NCBI RefSeq assembly: GCF_003569915.1
Contig: NZ_KZ984455.1
Location: forward strand, 1 to 64,000
Length of the DNA stretch: 64,000 nt
Reading direction: 5' to 3'
DNA from: Comamonas testosteroni
GTDB lineage: Bacteria > Pseudomonadota > Gammaproteobacteria > Burkholderiales > Burkholderiaceae_C
Shown: piece by piece, positions 16,368 to 24,584 of the stretch
How the letters are laid out: each line of letters starts with the position of its first letter
Numbering within the stretch: the stretch's first letter is position 1
Position numbers and translations under genes: made by a program
Notes under the pieces: generated by a model
Told to the model about the DNA's origin: nothing
The model's database searches: none
Seen by the model: only the letters and a program-made list of their open reading frames with translations

Positions 16368-17120
16368 TCAGTGCTTTTCCAGCACCATCTGGTTGCCTTT
16401 GCGCGTCATCTGAAACTGGGCCAGAAAATTATTGCCCAGCAGCACATAAGGCATGGACTCCGGGCCGACGACGGCTTCGAGGCCGTAGACTTCAATATCG
16501 CCAAGGCGCACGCTGTCGAGCTTGACGCGCCAGCCCTGTGCGGTGCCATTGGCCGTGCGCATCATCACGGGTGTGCCTTGCTGGTAGGGCAGACCCAGGC
16601 GCTCGGCATCGGCGCGGCCCATGGAGATGGTGCTGGCACCGGTATCGACCATGTACTGCATGGTCTTGCCATTGATAAAGCCCCGGTCGATGAAGTGCCC
16701 GCGTGAATCTGCAATCAGTACCAGCGTGTTGGAGCGCGAACCGCCCCCCGCCCCGCCACGGCTGCCCACGCTCACTGGCGCCTCGCCCAGTCGCAGGCTC
16801 TGGCGCTCGCCCTTGATCTCCACCACAGCAGATTCGCCGGCAAGCTGCAGCAAACGCACCCCCTGATGTGTTTCATTGACGGCGAGCGCCTTCGGCGGCC
16901 CGCCGTTGACCACCAGCAAGGCCTTGCTTCCCAACACCCCCGTCAGCGCGACAGATTGAGCCCAGGCCGAGGCAGTTGCCATTGTCAGCAAGAGCACAAA
17001 ACCGGCGCGGCCCAAGCGAGAGATGCCAAGCAAGGGCCTAGGCTGGCCGCGCCGCCCCGCTGCGAGGGCAGCGTCCCCCTTCAAGGGGGAAGCGGCAACG
17101 CCGCTCAGGGGGTGATCCAT
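16368..17120 (-). CDS. Retropepsin-like aspartic protease, exported (TIGR02281-like)
   Basis: The catalytic motif is in MQYMVDTGASTISMGRADAE, followed by flap-like VMMRTANGTAQG and a C-terminal block MPYVLLGNNFLAQFQMTRKG. These fit the bacterial clan-AA retropepsins, which act as dimers in the periplasm. A hydrophobic signal segment (FVLLLTMATASAWAQ) comes about 40 residues after the ATG at 17120. The residues before it are encoded by a GC-rich dispersed repeat. The true start may therefore be a TTG near 17030, which would give a normal signal peptide. Confidence 0.85.
   Translation of the reverse strand: MDHPLSGVAASPLKGDAALAAGRRGQPRPLLGISRLGRAGFVLLLTMATASAWAQSVALTGVLGSKALLVVNGGPPKALAVNETHQGVRLLQLAGESAVVEIKGERQSLRLGEAPVSVGSRGGAGGGSRSNTLVLIADSRGHFIDRGFINGKTMQYMVDTGASTISMGRADAERLGLPYQQGTPVMMRTANGTAQGWRVKLDSVRLGDIEVYGLEAVVGPESMPYVLLGNNFLAQFQMTRKGNQMVLEKH
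17025..17118 (-). repeat. GC-rich dispersed repeat, copy 2 (overlaps the retropepsin 5' end)
   Basis: On the minus strand it reads CCCCCTGAGCGGCGTTGCC, GCTTCCCCCTTGAAGGGGG, ACGCTGCCCTCGCAGCGG and GGCGCGGCCAGCC. It shares the order and sequence of blocks with copy 1. It contains the hairpin CCCCCTTGAAGGGGG. Confidence 0.78.
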
Positions 17121-17121
17121 C

Positions 17122-17607
17122 TCAATCCCTGAAGTTATTGAAAGACAGAGGATGGTCGGACAGATCCTTGCGGATCAGTGCCATCGCGGCTTGCAGATCA
17201 TCACGCTTGGCACCCGTCACGCGCACCTTGTCTTCCTGAATGGCGGCCTGCACCTTGAGCTTGCTTTCCTTCATCAGCTTCTGGATTTGCTTGCCCAGCT
17301 CGGACTCGATGCCGTTCTTGACCTTGATGACCTGCTTGACCTTGTCGCCGCCGATCTTCTGGGCCTTCTGGATGTCGAGGAAGCGCACATCCACATTGCG
17401 CTTGGTCAGCTTGTTGCGCAGCAGGTCTTCGACTTGCTGCAGCTGGAACTCGGCATCGCCAAACATGGTGATTTCCTTGTCCTTGAGCTCGACGGCAGCG
17501 GATGTGCCCTTGAAGTCAAAACGGGTGCCAATTTCCTTGGTCGCGTTGTCAACGGCGTTCTTGACTTCGACGAAATTGGCTTCGCAAACGGTGTCAAAAG
17601 AGGGCAT
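17122..17607 (-). CDS. YajQ-family nucleotide-binding protein
   Basis: The protein has 161 residues from [20 protein letters not shown]. The start at 17607 follows TAGGAATTG, and upstream in-frame ATGs lack one. YajQ proteins have two alpha/beta (RRM-like) halves. Some members bind cyclic di-GMP and act with transcription factors in virulence control. Conserved blocks seen are [57 protein letters not shown] and the terminus LSFNNFRD. The length is normal. Confidence 0.95.
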   Translation of the reverse strand: MPSFDTVCEANFVEVKNAVDNATKEIGTRFDFKGTSAAVELKDKEITMFGDAEFQLQQVEDLLRNKLTKRNVDVRFLDIQKAQKIGGDKVKQVIKVKNGIESELGKQIQKLMKESKLKVQAAIQEDKVRVTGAKRDDLQAAMALIRKDLSDHPLSFNNFRD

Positions 17608-17711
17608 GAAACAATTCCTATCAATATCAATACGGTAACAAGTCACAGTGTGCCCGCTGGAGATGGGGCTGTTGCCAGCAGTGGTGCAGACGCAGTGCGA
17701 CAATTGCTTGG

Positions 17712-18809
17712 ATGTTAGTCGAGAAAAATGTTCCCCTGCAGCATTGCAACACCTTTGGCATTGCTGCGCGTGCCGAAACGCTGGTACGTATCCGCAGTCA
17801 GGAAGATATTCGCCAATTCCTGAGTGATCCGCTATGGGGGCGTCAGCCGGTGTTTGTGCTGGGCGGTGGCAGCAATGTGGTGCTGACGGGCGACGTCGCT
17901 CCTGTGGTTCTGAAGATGGAAATCATGGGCAAGCGCCTGCTGCGTGAGACAGACAAGCACTGGATTGTCGAGATCGGCGCGGGCGAGCGTTGGCACGACA
18001 TGGTGGCCTGGACGCTGGCCCAGGGCTATACAGGCCTCGAGAACATGGCACTGATTCCCGGCACCGTAGGCGCGGCCCCTGTGCAGAACATTGGTGCTTA
18101 CGGGCTTGAACTGCAGGATCGCTTCGACTCGCTGGATGCGATTGACTTGGTCACAGGTGAGCAGTTCAGTCTGGATGCGGCGCAGTGCGCATTTGGCTAC
18201 CGTGACTCCGTCTTCAAGCATGCGCCTGCGCAGCCCAAATACTGGCCTGTCACCGGCAGCTCGGCCGCGCCGCGCGGGCTGGGACTCAAGGGCAGGGCGG
18301 TAATCACCCATGTACGGCTGGCGCTGCCCAAGGCCTGGAAGCCGGATATGGGTTATCTGGACCTGCAGCGCAAGCAGGCCGAAAAAGGCATTGAGCAGCC
18401 CACGGCGCAGCAAATTTTTGAATGGGTTTGCGAAATTCGCAGCGCCAAGCTGCCTGACCCTGAAGTCATCGGCAATGCGGGCAGCTTCTTCAAGAACCCC
18501 ACCGTCACTCCAGAGCAATGCGCGGACATCATCGCGCGTGAGCCCAAGATCGTGCACTACCCCATGGCAGATGGCTCCATCAAGCTGGCTGCTGGCTGGC
18601 TGATTGACGCCTGTGGCTGGAAGGGCAAGACGCTGGGGCGCGCCGGGGTTTATGACAAGCAGGCGCTGGTGCTGGTCAACCGCGGCGATCGTCATAGCGC
18701 AGAAGGCAGTGTGACGGGCGGCGAGGTGATGACCCTGGCTGGCGCGATTCAGACCAGTGTCTATGAGCGCTTTGGCATTCGTCTGGAGCCCGAGCCTGTG
18801 GTGATCTGA
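17712..18809 (+). CDS. murB: UDP-N-acetylenolpyruvoylglucosamine reductase MurB
   Basis: MurB reduces UDP-GlcNAc-enolpyruvate to UDP-MurNAc with NADPH and FAD in peptidoglycan synthesis. The 365-residue protein has [10 protein letters not shown] at the start, the FAD-binding [15 protein letters not shown], the MurB signature [31 protein letters not shown], and the catalytic [11 protein letters not shown] with the proton-donor Ser. It diverges from yajQ across about 100 bp and ends at a bidirectional terminator. It has a weak ribosome-binding site. Confidence 0.97.
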   Translation: MLVEKNVPLQHCNTFGIAARAETLVRIRSQEDIRQFLSDPLWGRQPVFVLGGGSNVVLTGDVAPVVLKMEIMGKRLLRETDKHWIVEIGAGERWHDMVAWTLAQGYTGLENMALIPGTVGAAPVQNIGAYGLELQDRFDSLDAIDLVTGEQFSLDAAQCAFGYRDSVFKHAPAQPKYWPVTGSSAAPRGLGLKGRAVITHVRLALPKAWKPDMGYLDLQRKQAEKGIEQPTAQQIFEWVCEIRSAKLPDPEVIGNAGSFFKNPTVTPEQCADIIAREPKIVHYPMADGSIKLAAGWLIDACGWKGKTLGRAGVYDKQALVLVNRGDRHSAEGSVTGGEVMTLAGAIQTSVYERFGIRLEPEPVVI

Positions 18810-18826
18810 GCTGGTTCCGACATAAA

Positions 18827-18855
18827 AAAAATGGGTCCATCAAGGACCCATTTTT
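18827..18855. terminator. Bidirectional intrinsic terminator between murB and the gene at 18870
   Basis: A 12-bp stem (AAAAATGGGTCC and GGACCCATTTTT) has a 5-nt loop, with A-runs and T-runs on the two sides, between convergent genes. Confidence 0.92.
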
Positions 18856-18869
18856 GCGAGCGGGAAGGC

Positions 18870-19346
18870 TTACTTCCAGAAAGCAGGGTGCAGCGAGATA
18901 CCGACGATGCGATAGGGCTCCTTGGGCTCGATCGCGAACTCCAGAGGCACATAGCCCTTGGTGCAGTTCAGCAGCACGCTGGTGGCAATGGGGGTGCCAG
19001 TCTGCATACGGCCAGCTGTCTGGCAGGTGCCAACACCGGTGCGCACGGTCTCCAGAGCCTTTTGCACGGTGTCCAGAGGCGAGTTTTTCAGAAACTCTTC
19101 GGTGAAATTGTTCGATGCCAGCTTGGTCTTGCCGTCCAGCGCTGCGGTAATGGCCTGCAGACGCTTGCGCAGAGCTGCATCAGCGGCGGCTGCGTCAACG
19201 TTGATCGCAGGAGCGGCATCGGCCTGAGGGGCTGCGCCATTGGCGGCCGGTGCTGCAGGTTGTTGAGCCTGTGCGCTGGCCATGAAACCTGTGGATGCCA
19301 GCACAGCGGTCAGAAGCAGAGTTTTGGATGTTTTAGTGGAAACCAT
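18870..19346 (-). CDS. Exported unknown protein
   Basis: This 158-residue protein has a clear Sec signal peptide (MVSTKTSKTLLLTAVLASTG, cleavage near AQA-QQ). A low-complexity Ala/Pro/Gln/Asp linker covers about residues 28-60. A small C-terminal domain contains two cysteines (VGTCQTAGR and LLNCTKGYVP) that could form a disulfide. It is probably periplasmic. I do not recognise a family. The 235-bp gap to phaR should hold promoters for both genes. Confidence 0.75.
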   Translation of the reverse strand: MVSTKTSKTLLLTAVLASTGFMASAQAQQPAAPAANGAAPQADAAPAINVDAAAADAALRKRLQAITAALDGKTKLASNNFTEEFLKNSPLDTVQKALETVRTGVGTCQTAGRMQTGTPIATSVLLNCTKGYVPLEFAIEPKEPYRIVGISLHPAFWK

Positions 19347-19581
19347 TCATTGAGCCTTTCGTCAAACAACCTACCCACTGTAAACCTTCTGCAAGCTCTT
19401 CTGTGCAAGACAGCAAGCTGTCTCTGATTTAAGTCTTGTAATTAATGTACGGAATGTCTTACAAGTCAGGGTTACTGCCTGCAAAAGCAGCGACTTGCTT
19501 GCCTAAAATCTGTTGCAGTGCAATAGCAAGCTTGAATTTTGGGTCTGCCCCACCACTACGGATCACCACGGAGGATTTCCG

Positions 19582-20106
19582 ATGTCAGAAAATCATGAGG
19601 GTGCTGCCCAGCGCGTCATCAAAAAATATCCCAACCGCCGTCTCTACGACACCGACACTTCTTCCTACATCACGCTGGCAGAAGTCAAGCAACTGGTGAT
19701 GGACAACGAAGCCGTGGTCATCAAGGATGCGAAAACCGGTGAAGACCTGACCCGCTCCATCCTTTTGCAGATCATTCTGGAAGAGGAGGCCGGCGGGGCG
19801 CCTATGTTCTCCGAAGCCATGCTGGCCAACATCATTCGCTTTTATGGGCATGCCATGCAGGGTTTCATGGGCAGCTACATCGAAAAAAATGTGCAGATGT
19901 TCACGGATTTTCAAAACAAGCTGGCGGAGAACTCTCACAGCGTGAGTCCTGAAGCCTGGAAGCAGTTCATGGGCATGCAACCTGCGGCCATGCAGGCCAT
20001 GATGGGCAGCTATATGGAGAAGTCCCAGAATATGTTCACCCAGATGCAGGAGCAGATGCAAAAGCAGACCGAACAGATGCTTGGAGTCTTTGGAATCAAG
20101 CGCTAA
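19582..20106 (+). CDS. phaR: Polyhydroxyalkanoate synthesis regulator PhaR
   Basis: PhaR represses phasin genes and binds PHA granules. The 174-residue protein has the conserved N-terminal DNA-binding domain (RVIKKYPNRRLYDTDTSSYI, residues 10-29, then TLAEVKQLVMDNEAVVIKDA) and the PHB-accumulation domain ILLQIILEEEAGGAPMFSE. The tail is Met/Gln-rich and probably coiled-coil (TQMQEQMQKQTEQMLG). The start at 19582 has a GGAGG ribosome-binding site. It indicates that the host makes polyhydroxyalkanoate. Confidence 0.95.
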   Translation: MSENHEGAAQRVIKKYPNRRLYDTDTSSYITLAEVKQLVMDNEAVVIKDAKTGEDLTRSILLQIILEEEAGGAPMFSEAMLANIIRFYGHAMQGFMGSYIEKNVQMFTDFQNKLAENSHSVSPEAWKQFMGMQPAAMQAMMGSYMEKSQNMFTQMQEQMQKQTEQMLGVFGIKR

Positions 20107-20124
20107 ACCCTACAACTACCCAGC

Positions 20125-20149
20125 AAGCGAGCCTAGTGCTCGCTTTTTT
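20125..20149 (+). terminator. Intrinsic terminator of phaR
   Basis: An 8-bp stem (AAGCGAGC and GCTCGCTT) with loop CTAGT is followed by a T-run, 19 nt after the phaR stop. Confidence 0.92.
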
Positions 20150-20313
20150 ATATCTGCAAGATTCGCGCGGTCTAGTCCCATTTGACGATGTTGCTGAGAG
20201 TGGGCAGTCGAACAATGGTTTCGTCACCTCCAGAGCTTTAAGCAAAAAGCCGCAGGAGACGCGAATGTTCGATGAAAGACGATGCATCAGGGATGCATCA
20301 AAGGAGACTGAGA

Positions 20314-21696
20314 ATGACGGCAGGAATGGGGCCACGCTTGCTGGTGGCCTGTGCAGTAGGCGCACTGACAATGGGTTCGGCATGGGCAAAGGCGACGCCC
20401 GACGAAGTTGCAAAGCTGGGCAAATCGCTCAATTGCACCGGAGGTGAAAAAGCAGGTACGGCCAGCGGCGTGCCGGAGTTCACAGGCAAGTGGCTGGGTA
20501 CGCCTCCTGGTGTGAAATACGAGGCCCATAGCGGCCAGCACCCGGTGGACCCGTATGCGAGCGAAAAGCCGCTGTTTACCATCACGGCTGAAAACCTGAG
20601 CCAGTATGCGGAGCGCCTGAGCGATGGTCAGAAGGCCATGTTCGCCAAGTATCCCAAGACCTATCGCATTCCGGTGTACCCAGGTCATCGTGACTTCCGT
20701 TTCTCGGATGCCGTCTGCGCCGCAGCCAAGAAGAATGCCGAGAATGCCACACTGGATGCCGACGGGCTCGGCACCAATGGCGCTGTCAAGGGCGCACTGC
20801 CATTCCCCATTCCCAAGAGCGGTCTGGAGCTAGCCTTCAACAACCTGCTGCCTTCGCGCGCCTTTACCGAGCACACGCTGCGTGACAACGCCAATGTGCT
20901 GGCCGATGGCTCCATCGTCTGGGGTCGTGCAGACAACAAGGCGTTCAGCCAGATCAATGACCCCGCCAATGTGGGGCAACCTCTGACCAGCCCCATGTCG
21001 CAGGGCTCCAATGCCGTCAAACTGCCTGAGCGTGAAAAAGGGGGCGTGAGCATCGTTTCCGAGCCTGTGGAGTTCGGCAAGGAAAAGCGTCTGGGCTGGA
21101 GCTACGACCCTGGCACTCGCCGTGTGCGTCAGATTCCCGAATATGGCTTTGACCAGCCGCTGTCCGGCACCGGCGGCAAGCTGACCATTGATTCGGACCG
21201 CTTGTTCAACGGCTCGCCCATCCGCTACAACTGGAAGAATCTGGGCAAGAAGGAAATCTTTGTTCCCGCCAACGCGTACAAGATCCACGCCAATACCGTG
21301 AAGTACGCCGATCTGCTCAAGCCCGGTCACGAAAACCCCGATTTCATGCGCTATGAGCCGCGCCGCGTGTGGGTGCTGGAAGCCACGCTCAAGGACGGCT
21401 ACCGCCACATGTTCGGCAAGCGCGTGCTCTTCCTGGATGAAGATACTGGCCAGGCGCTGATGAGCGATTACTACGACGTGCGTGGCCAGCTCTGGTTGCA
21501 TGCTTTGGTCAATCACTACTACGCGTTTGATGCGAAGATCTGGCACGCAGGCACCAGCTTCTATCACGACCTGAACTCGGGTAGCTATGTGGCCTACAAC
21601 CTGTTCCAGGAGCGCCCGCTCGGTCCTGTGTTGAACAAGGGCAATATGAACGCTTCCATGTTCACACCGGAGGCAGCCCGCAACGCAGGCAACTAA
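20314..21696 (+). CDS. DUF1329 exported protein
   Basis: The 460-residue protein has a signal peptide (MTAGMGPRLLVACAVGALTM, cleavage near AWA-KA) and the DUF1329 fold. Recognisable blocks are PEFTGKWLGTPPGVKYEAHS, FRFSDAVCAAAKKNAENATL, RRVRQIPEYGFDQPLSG and YEPRRVWVLEATLKDGYRHM. DUF1329 proteins resemble LolB-like lipid carriers and often occur with DUF1302 proteins in steroid or hydrocarbon users. Here no DUF1302 gene is adjacent, but the steroid dehydrogenase follows. The start at 20314 has AAAGGAG 8 nt upstream. A role in handling a hydrophobic substrate in the envelope is inference. Confidence 0.9.
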   Translation: MTAGMGPRLLVACAVGALTMGSAWAKATPDEVAKLGKSLNCTGGEKAGTASGVPEFTGKWLGTPPGVKYEAHSGQHPVDPYASEKPLFTITAENLSQYAERLSDGQKAMFAKYPKTYRIPVYPGHRDFRFSDAVCAAAKKNAENATLDADGLGTNGAVKGALPFPIPKSGLELAFNNLLPSRAFTEHTLRDNANVLADGSIVWGRADNKAFSQINDPANVGQPLTSPMSQGSNAVKLPEREKGGVSIVSEPVEFGKEKRLGWSYDPGTRRVRQIPEYGFDQPLSGTGGKLTIDSDRLFNGSPIRYNWKNLGKKEIFVPANAYKIHANTVKYADLLKPGHENPDFMRYEPRRVWVLEATLKDGYRHMFGKRVLFLDEDTGQALMSDYYDVRGQLWLHALVNHYYAFDAKIWHAGTSFYHDLNSGSYVAYNLFQERPLGPVLNKGNMNASMFTPEAARNAGN

Positions 21697-21750
21697 GCAG
21701 ATATGTCAAGACGGCTGCTGAAACAGGTGGTGCGTCTTGCCATTGCAGTC

Positions 21751-21775
21751 AGGAGGCGCAGTGCGCCTCCTTTTT
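21751..21775 (+). terminator. Intrinsic terminator after the DUF1329 gene
   Basis: A 9-bp GC-rich stem (AGGAGGCGC and GCGCCTCCT) with a 3-nt loop is followed by TTTT. It separates the DUF1329 gene from the steroid dehydrogenase gene, which must therefore have its own promoter in the next 57 bp or depend on read-through. Confidence 0.88.
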
Positions 21776-21832
21776 CATGGGCATTGAACAACAGGCTGGC
21801 CCAGGCCGATAACAACTTGTGAGGAGACAGGT

Positions 21833-22597
21833 ATGGCAGATCGTCTGCAGGGAAAAATTGCACTGGTGACCGGTGGTGCCAGTGGTGTGGGGCTGGAAGT
21901 CGTCAAGCTGCTGCTCAAGGAAGGGGCAACAGTGGCATTCAGTGATCTCAATGAGGCAGTGGGTCAGCCGCTGGCGATGGAGCTGGGCGAGCGTGCGCTG
22001 TTCGTGCGCCATGATGTGAGCAGCGAAGCCGACTGGAAGCAGGTGATGAGCACCGTGCAGCAAAAGCTGGGCACGATCAATGTGCTGGTCAACAACGCCG
22101 GCATTCTGCTGCCGGGCGACATGGAAACGGGTCGTGTGGAGGACTTCAGTCGTCTGCTCAAGATCAACACCGAGTCCGTCTTCATTGGCTGTCAGCAAGG
22201 CATTGCGGCAATGAAAGAGGGTGGCGGCTCGATCATCAATATGGCCTCGGTGTCAAGCTGGCTGCCCGTTGAGCAATATGCAGGCTACAGCGCCAGCAAG
22301 GCTGCAGTGTCTGCGCTGACGCGCGCCGCAGCCCTCAACTGCCGCAAGCAGGGCTACGCGATTCGTGTGAACTCCATTCACCCCGATGGCATCTACACGC
22401 CGATGATGCAGGCCTCGTTGCCCAAGGGCGTAAGCAAGGAAATGGTGTTGCACAACGCCAAGAACAACCGTGCAGGTCGTGCCTACATGCCTGAGCGCAT
22501 TGCGCAACTGGTGCTGTTCTTGGCCAGCGACGAGTCCAGTGTGATGAGTGGCAGCGAGCTGCATGCCGACAATTCGATTCTGGGCATGGGTCTGTAA
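21833..22597 (+). CDS. 3-beta/17-beta-hydroxysteroid dehydrogenase
   Basis: This 254-residue short-chain dehydrogenase oxidises 3-beta- and 17-beta-hydroxyl groups of steroids with NAD and so starts testosterone-type degradation. The fold is complete: TGGASGVG cofactor motif, NNAG, catalytic Ser in NMASVSSW and YSASK. Asp in AFSDLNE fits NAD preference. From memory, the sequence is nearly collinear with the C. testosteroni enzyme through LLKINTESVFIGCQQGIAAM and VRVNSIHPDGIYTPMM-type blocks and the same C-terminus LHADNSILGMGL. It differs at scattered positions, for example in VLHNAKNNRAG. It has a GAGGAGACAG ribosome-binding site. A hairpin (22606-22628) follows the stop. Confidence 0.96.
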   Translation: MADRLQGKIALVTGGASGVGLEVVKLLLKEGATVAFSDLNEAVGQPLAMELGERALFVRHDVSSEADWKQVMSTVQQKLGTINVLVNNAGILLPGDMETGRVEDFSRLLKINTESVFIGCQQGIAAMKEGGGSIINMASVSSWLPVEQYAGYSASKAAVSALTRAAALNCRKQGYAIRVNSIHPDGIYTPMMQASLPKGVSKEMVLHNAKNNRAGRAYMPERIAQLVLFLASDESSVMSGSELHADNSILGMGL

Positions 22598-22631
22598 TTG
22601 GGAAATTTGCCTGCATGACGCAGGCAAAGAA

Positions 22632-22661
22632 AAAAGGCCTTGAATTGCTTCAAGGCCTTTT
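22632..22661 (-). terminator. Intrinsic terminator after the downstream tRNA-Ser
   Basis: On the minus strand a 13-bp stem (AAAAGGCCTTGAA and TTCAAGGCCTTTT) with a GCAA tetraloop is followed by TTTC, 6 nt after the tRNA 3' end. Confidence 0.9.
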
Positions 22662-22667
22662 GTCTTT

Positions 22668-22758
22668 TGGCGGAGCAGGCGGGATTCGAACCCGCGGTGG
22701 GCTATTAACCCACACACGCTTTCCAGGCGTGCGACTTAAACCACTCATCCACCGCTCC
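22668..22758 (-). tRNA. tRNA-Ser(GGA), copy 1
   Basis: This 91-nt class II tRNA has a 7-bp acceptor stem (GGAGCGG with CTGCTCC), discriminator G and an encoded CCA. The anticodon loop CTGGAAA gives anticodon GGA (reads UCC and UCU). It has a long variable arm (GTGTGGGTTAATAGCCCAC) and T-loop GGTTCGAATCCC. It is identical to the copy 159 bp away. Confidence 0.97.
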
Positions 22759-22792
22759 ACGCAATACCGGAATTACTTCATGGCTGAAGTAA

Positions 22793-22820
22793 AAAACCAA
22801 GCCGGTTCAAGCTTGGTTTT
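22793..22820 (-). terminator. Intrinsic terminator between the two tRNA-Ser genes
   Basis: On the minus strand a 10-bp stem (AAAACCAAGC and GCTTGGTTTT) with an 8-nt loop starts 7 nt after the upstream tRNA. A second small hairpin (TTACTTCA-GCCA-TGAAGTAA) follows at 22773-22792. The two tRNA genes therefore look separately terminated rather than a single long transcript. Confidence 0.85.
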
Positions 22821-22826
22821 CAAATC

Positions 22827-22917
22827 TGGCGGAGCAGGCGGGATTCGAACCCGCGGTGGGCTATTAACCCACACACGCTTTCCAGGCGTGCGACTTAAAC
22901 CACTCATCCACCGCTCC
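22827..22917 (-). tRNA. tRNA-Ser(GGA), copy 2
   Basis: It is identical over all 91 nt, including encoded CCA, to the copy at 22668-22758. The flanks differ beyond the mature ends, so the duplication covers little more than the tRNA itself. Confidence 0.97.
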
Positions 22918-23008
22918 GTGTGATGAAGCCGCTATTCTAACCAGAAATCCAGGCCACAAAAGAAAAGTGCCGCAAGTTCTTTGCGGCACGGTGTGGAAAG
23001 CTTGGGAA

Positions 23009-23929
23009 TCAGGCGTTCTTGCCGACCTGCACCATCTTCATGGCGGAGGCAATCAGGCCCGAGACCTCAGTCATATTGCCAGGCACCACCAGCGTGGTGT
23101 TGGAGTCTGCTGCAACCTTGCTGTAGGCCTGAACGGCGCTTTCAGCCACCTTCAACTGCACGGCCTGCTCGCCGCCGGGCTGGCGGATGGCGGTGGCAAT
23201 GCGCTCCAGCGCCTGCGCAGTGGCGTCAGCCACGGCGGTAATCGATGCTGCCTCACCTTGTGCCTGGTTGATGGCGGCTTGCTTTTCACCTTCAGAGCGC
23301 GCAATGAAGGCTTCGCGTTCACCGGTGGCGATATTGATCTGTTCTTGGCGGCGGCCTTCGGAGGCGGCAATCAGCGCGCGCTTTTCGCGCTCTGCGGTGA
23401 TCTGGGCTTGCATGGAGCGCAGAATTTCTGCGGGTGGTGTCAGGTCCTTGATTTCATAACGCAGCACCTTTACGCCCCAGTTCAGTGCGGCTTCGTCAAT
23501 GGCGGACACCACTTGCGCGTTGATCATGTCGCGCTCTTCAAAGGTCTTGTCGAGCTCCAGCTTACCGATCACGCTGCGCAGCGAGGTCTGCGCGAGTTGC
23601 GTCACGGCCATGATGTAGTTGGACGAGCCATAGCTGGCGCGCATGGGGTCGGTGACCTGGAAGTACAGAATGCCGTCCACCGTCAGCTGGGTGTTGTCGC
23701 GTGTGATGCAGACCTGGCTGGGCACGTCGAGGGGAATTTCCTTCAGGCTGTGCTTGTATGCGATGCGATCCACAAAGGGAATCAGAAAGTTCAGACCAGG
23801 AGTCAGCGTGCCCGCATATTTACCCAGACGCTCCTTGACCCATGCATGCTGTTGAGGCACCACCTTGACCGAGCGAACGATGAAGATGATGGCGATGATG
23901 GCAATAGCCAAAGGAACTGCGTATTCCAT
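23009..23929 (-). CDS. qmcA: SPFH/Band-7 membrane protein, QmcA type
   Basis: This 306-residue protein has one N-terminal membrane helix (MEYAVPLAIAIIAIIFIVRS). A Band-7 domain (about 25-190: VVPQQHAWVKERLGKY, LKEIPLDVPSQVCITRDN, FEERDMINAQVV) and a long Ala/Glu/Gln helix (about 190-260) drive oligomerisation. QmcA-type SPFH proteins form large ring complexes around membrane proteases. The start at 23929 follows a GGAGACAAT ribosome-binding site. The NfeD gene lies 88 bp upstream on the same strand, the usual stomatin/NfeD operon. Confidence 0.94.
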   Translation of the reverse strand: MEYAVPLAIAIIAIIFIVRSVKVVPQQHAWVKERLGKYAGTLTPGLNFLIPFVDRIAYKHSLKEIPLDVPSQVCITRDNTQLTVDGILYFQVTDPMRASYGSSNYIMAVTQLAQTSLRSVIGKLELDKTFEERDMINAQVVSAIDEAALNWGVKVLRYEIKDLTPPAEILRSMQAQITAEREKRALIAASEGRRQEQINIATGEREAFIARSEGEKQAAINQAQGEAASITAVADATAQALERIATAIRQPGGEQAVQLKVAESAVQAYSKVAADSNTTLVVPGNMTEVSGLIASAMKMVQVGKNA

Positions 23930-24017
23930 ATTGTCTCCGGCCCTTTTGGGGCAATGGCGTAAAGGATAGGGTGAACTTTGTCGCACTCAGCATAAGCATG
24001 CCGAGAATGAAAAGGCG

Positions 24018-24443
24018 TCAGACTTTGTCAACGAGGAGGCGGTTGCCCACCACTTCTGCGACCCGGTGCGTGCCGGGAATGGACAGGGAGCCGGGGCGGC
24101 CGAAGACCGTCCATGTGGCACCTCGGTAGCGAACCTGCGCCGTGCCGTCGGAGCCCCATTGCTCGACCACCACGGTCTCGCCCACATCCATGTTGACATC
24201 ACGATTGCTGGAGGCCGGTTGTCTGCGCGGGTTGCGCTTGCGCTTGAGGTAGCAGACCAGCACGGCGGCCGAGGCGAGCAGGGCGGCTGCAACAATCTGA
24301 GGAACGAGGCCGAAGCCGGAGAGAGCCACCAGCGCTCCGATGACGGCACCCAGGGCCAGCATCAGAAGATAAAAGGTGCCTGTCAGCAGTTCTGCAATGA
24401 CCAGCAAACCTGCAAGCAACCACCACATGGTGGAATGATCCAT
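24018..24443 (-). CDS. NfeD-family membrane protein
   Basis: This 141-residue protein has two to three N-terminal membrane helices (WWLLAGLLVIAELLTGTFYL and LVPQIVAAALLASAAVLVCY). A C-terminal OB-fold is recognised by GETVVVEQWGSDGTAQVRYR, GATWTVFG and GTHRVAEVVGNRLLV. This is the short YbbJ-like form without a protease domain, which partners the SPFH protein downstream. It has a GGGAGC ribosome-binding site. It diverges from the amino-acid decarboxylase gene. Confidence 0.94.
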   Translation of the reverse strand: MDHSTMWWLLAGLLVIAELLTGTFYLLMLALGAVIGALVALSGFGLVPQIVAAALLASAAVLVCYLKRKRNPRRQPASSNRDVNMDVGETVVVEQWGSDGTAQVRYRGATWTVFGRPGSLSIPGTHRVAEVVGNRLLVDKV

Positions 24444-24584
24444 ACCTAAGCTCCCGTTTGTTCCATGTATTTAGTGCACCACATTCTGGGTTAAAAAGCT
24501 CATGTTTCAAAGCCGCAATAAGGATATTCCTTACACTTCGCGGCTGTTTCGTTTTTTAGGCCTGATTGGTACCGGAGGCTGTCC

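Noticed and set aside
22606-22628. Hairpin after the steroid dehydrogenase as an intrinsic terminator
   Set aside because: The stem TTTGCCTGC/GCAGGCAAA is good, but it is followed by GAAAAAA rather than a T-run on the plus strand. It may only help Rho-dependent or RNA-processing events.
22615-22923. Plus-strand frame of 102 codons with a duplicated motif GGAGGIRTRGGLLTHTRF
   Set aside because: It reads antisense through the two identical tRNA-Ser genes. The apparent peptide repeat is the tRNA duplication.
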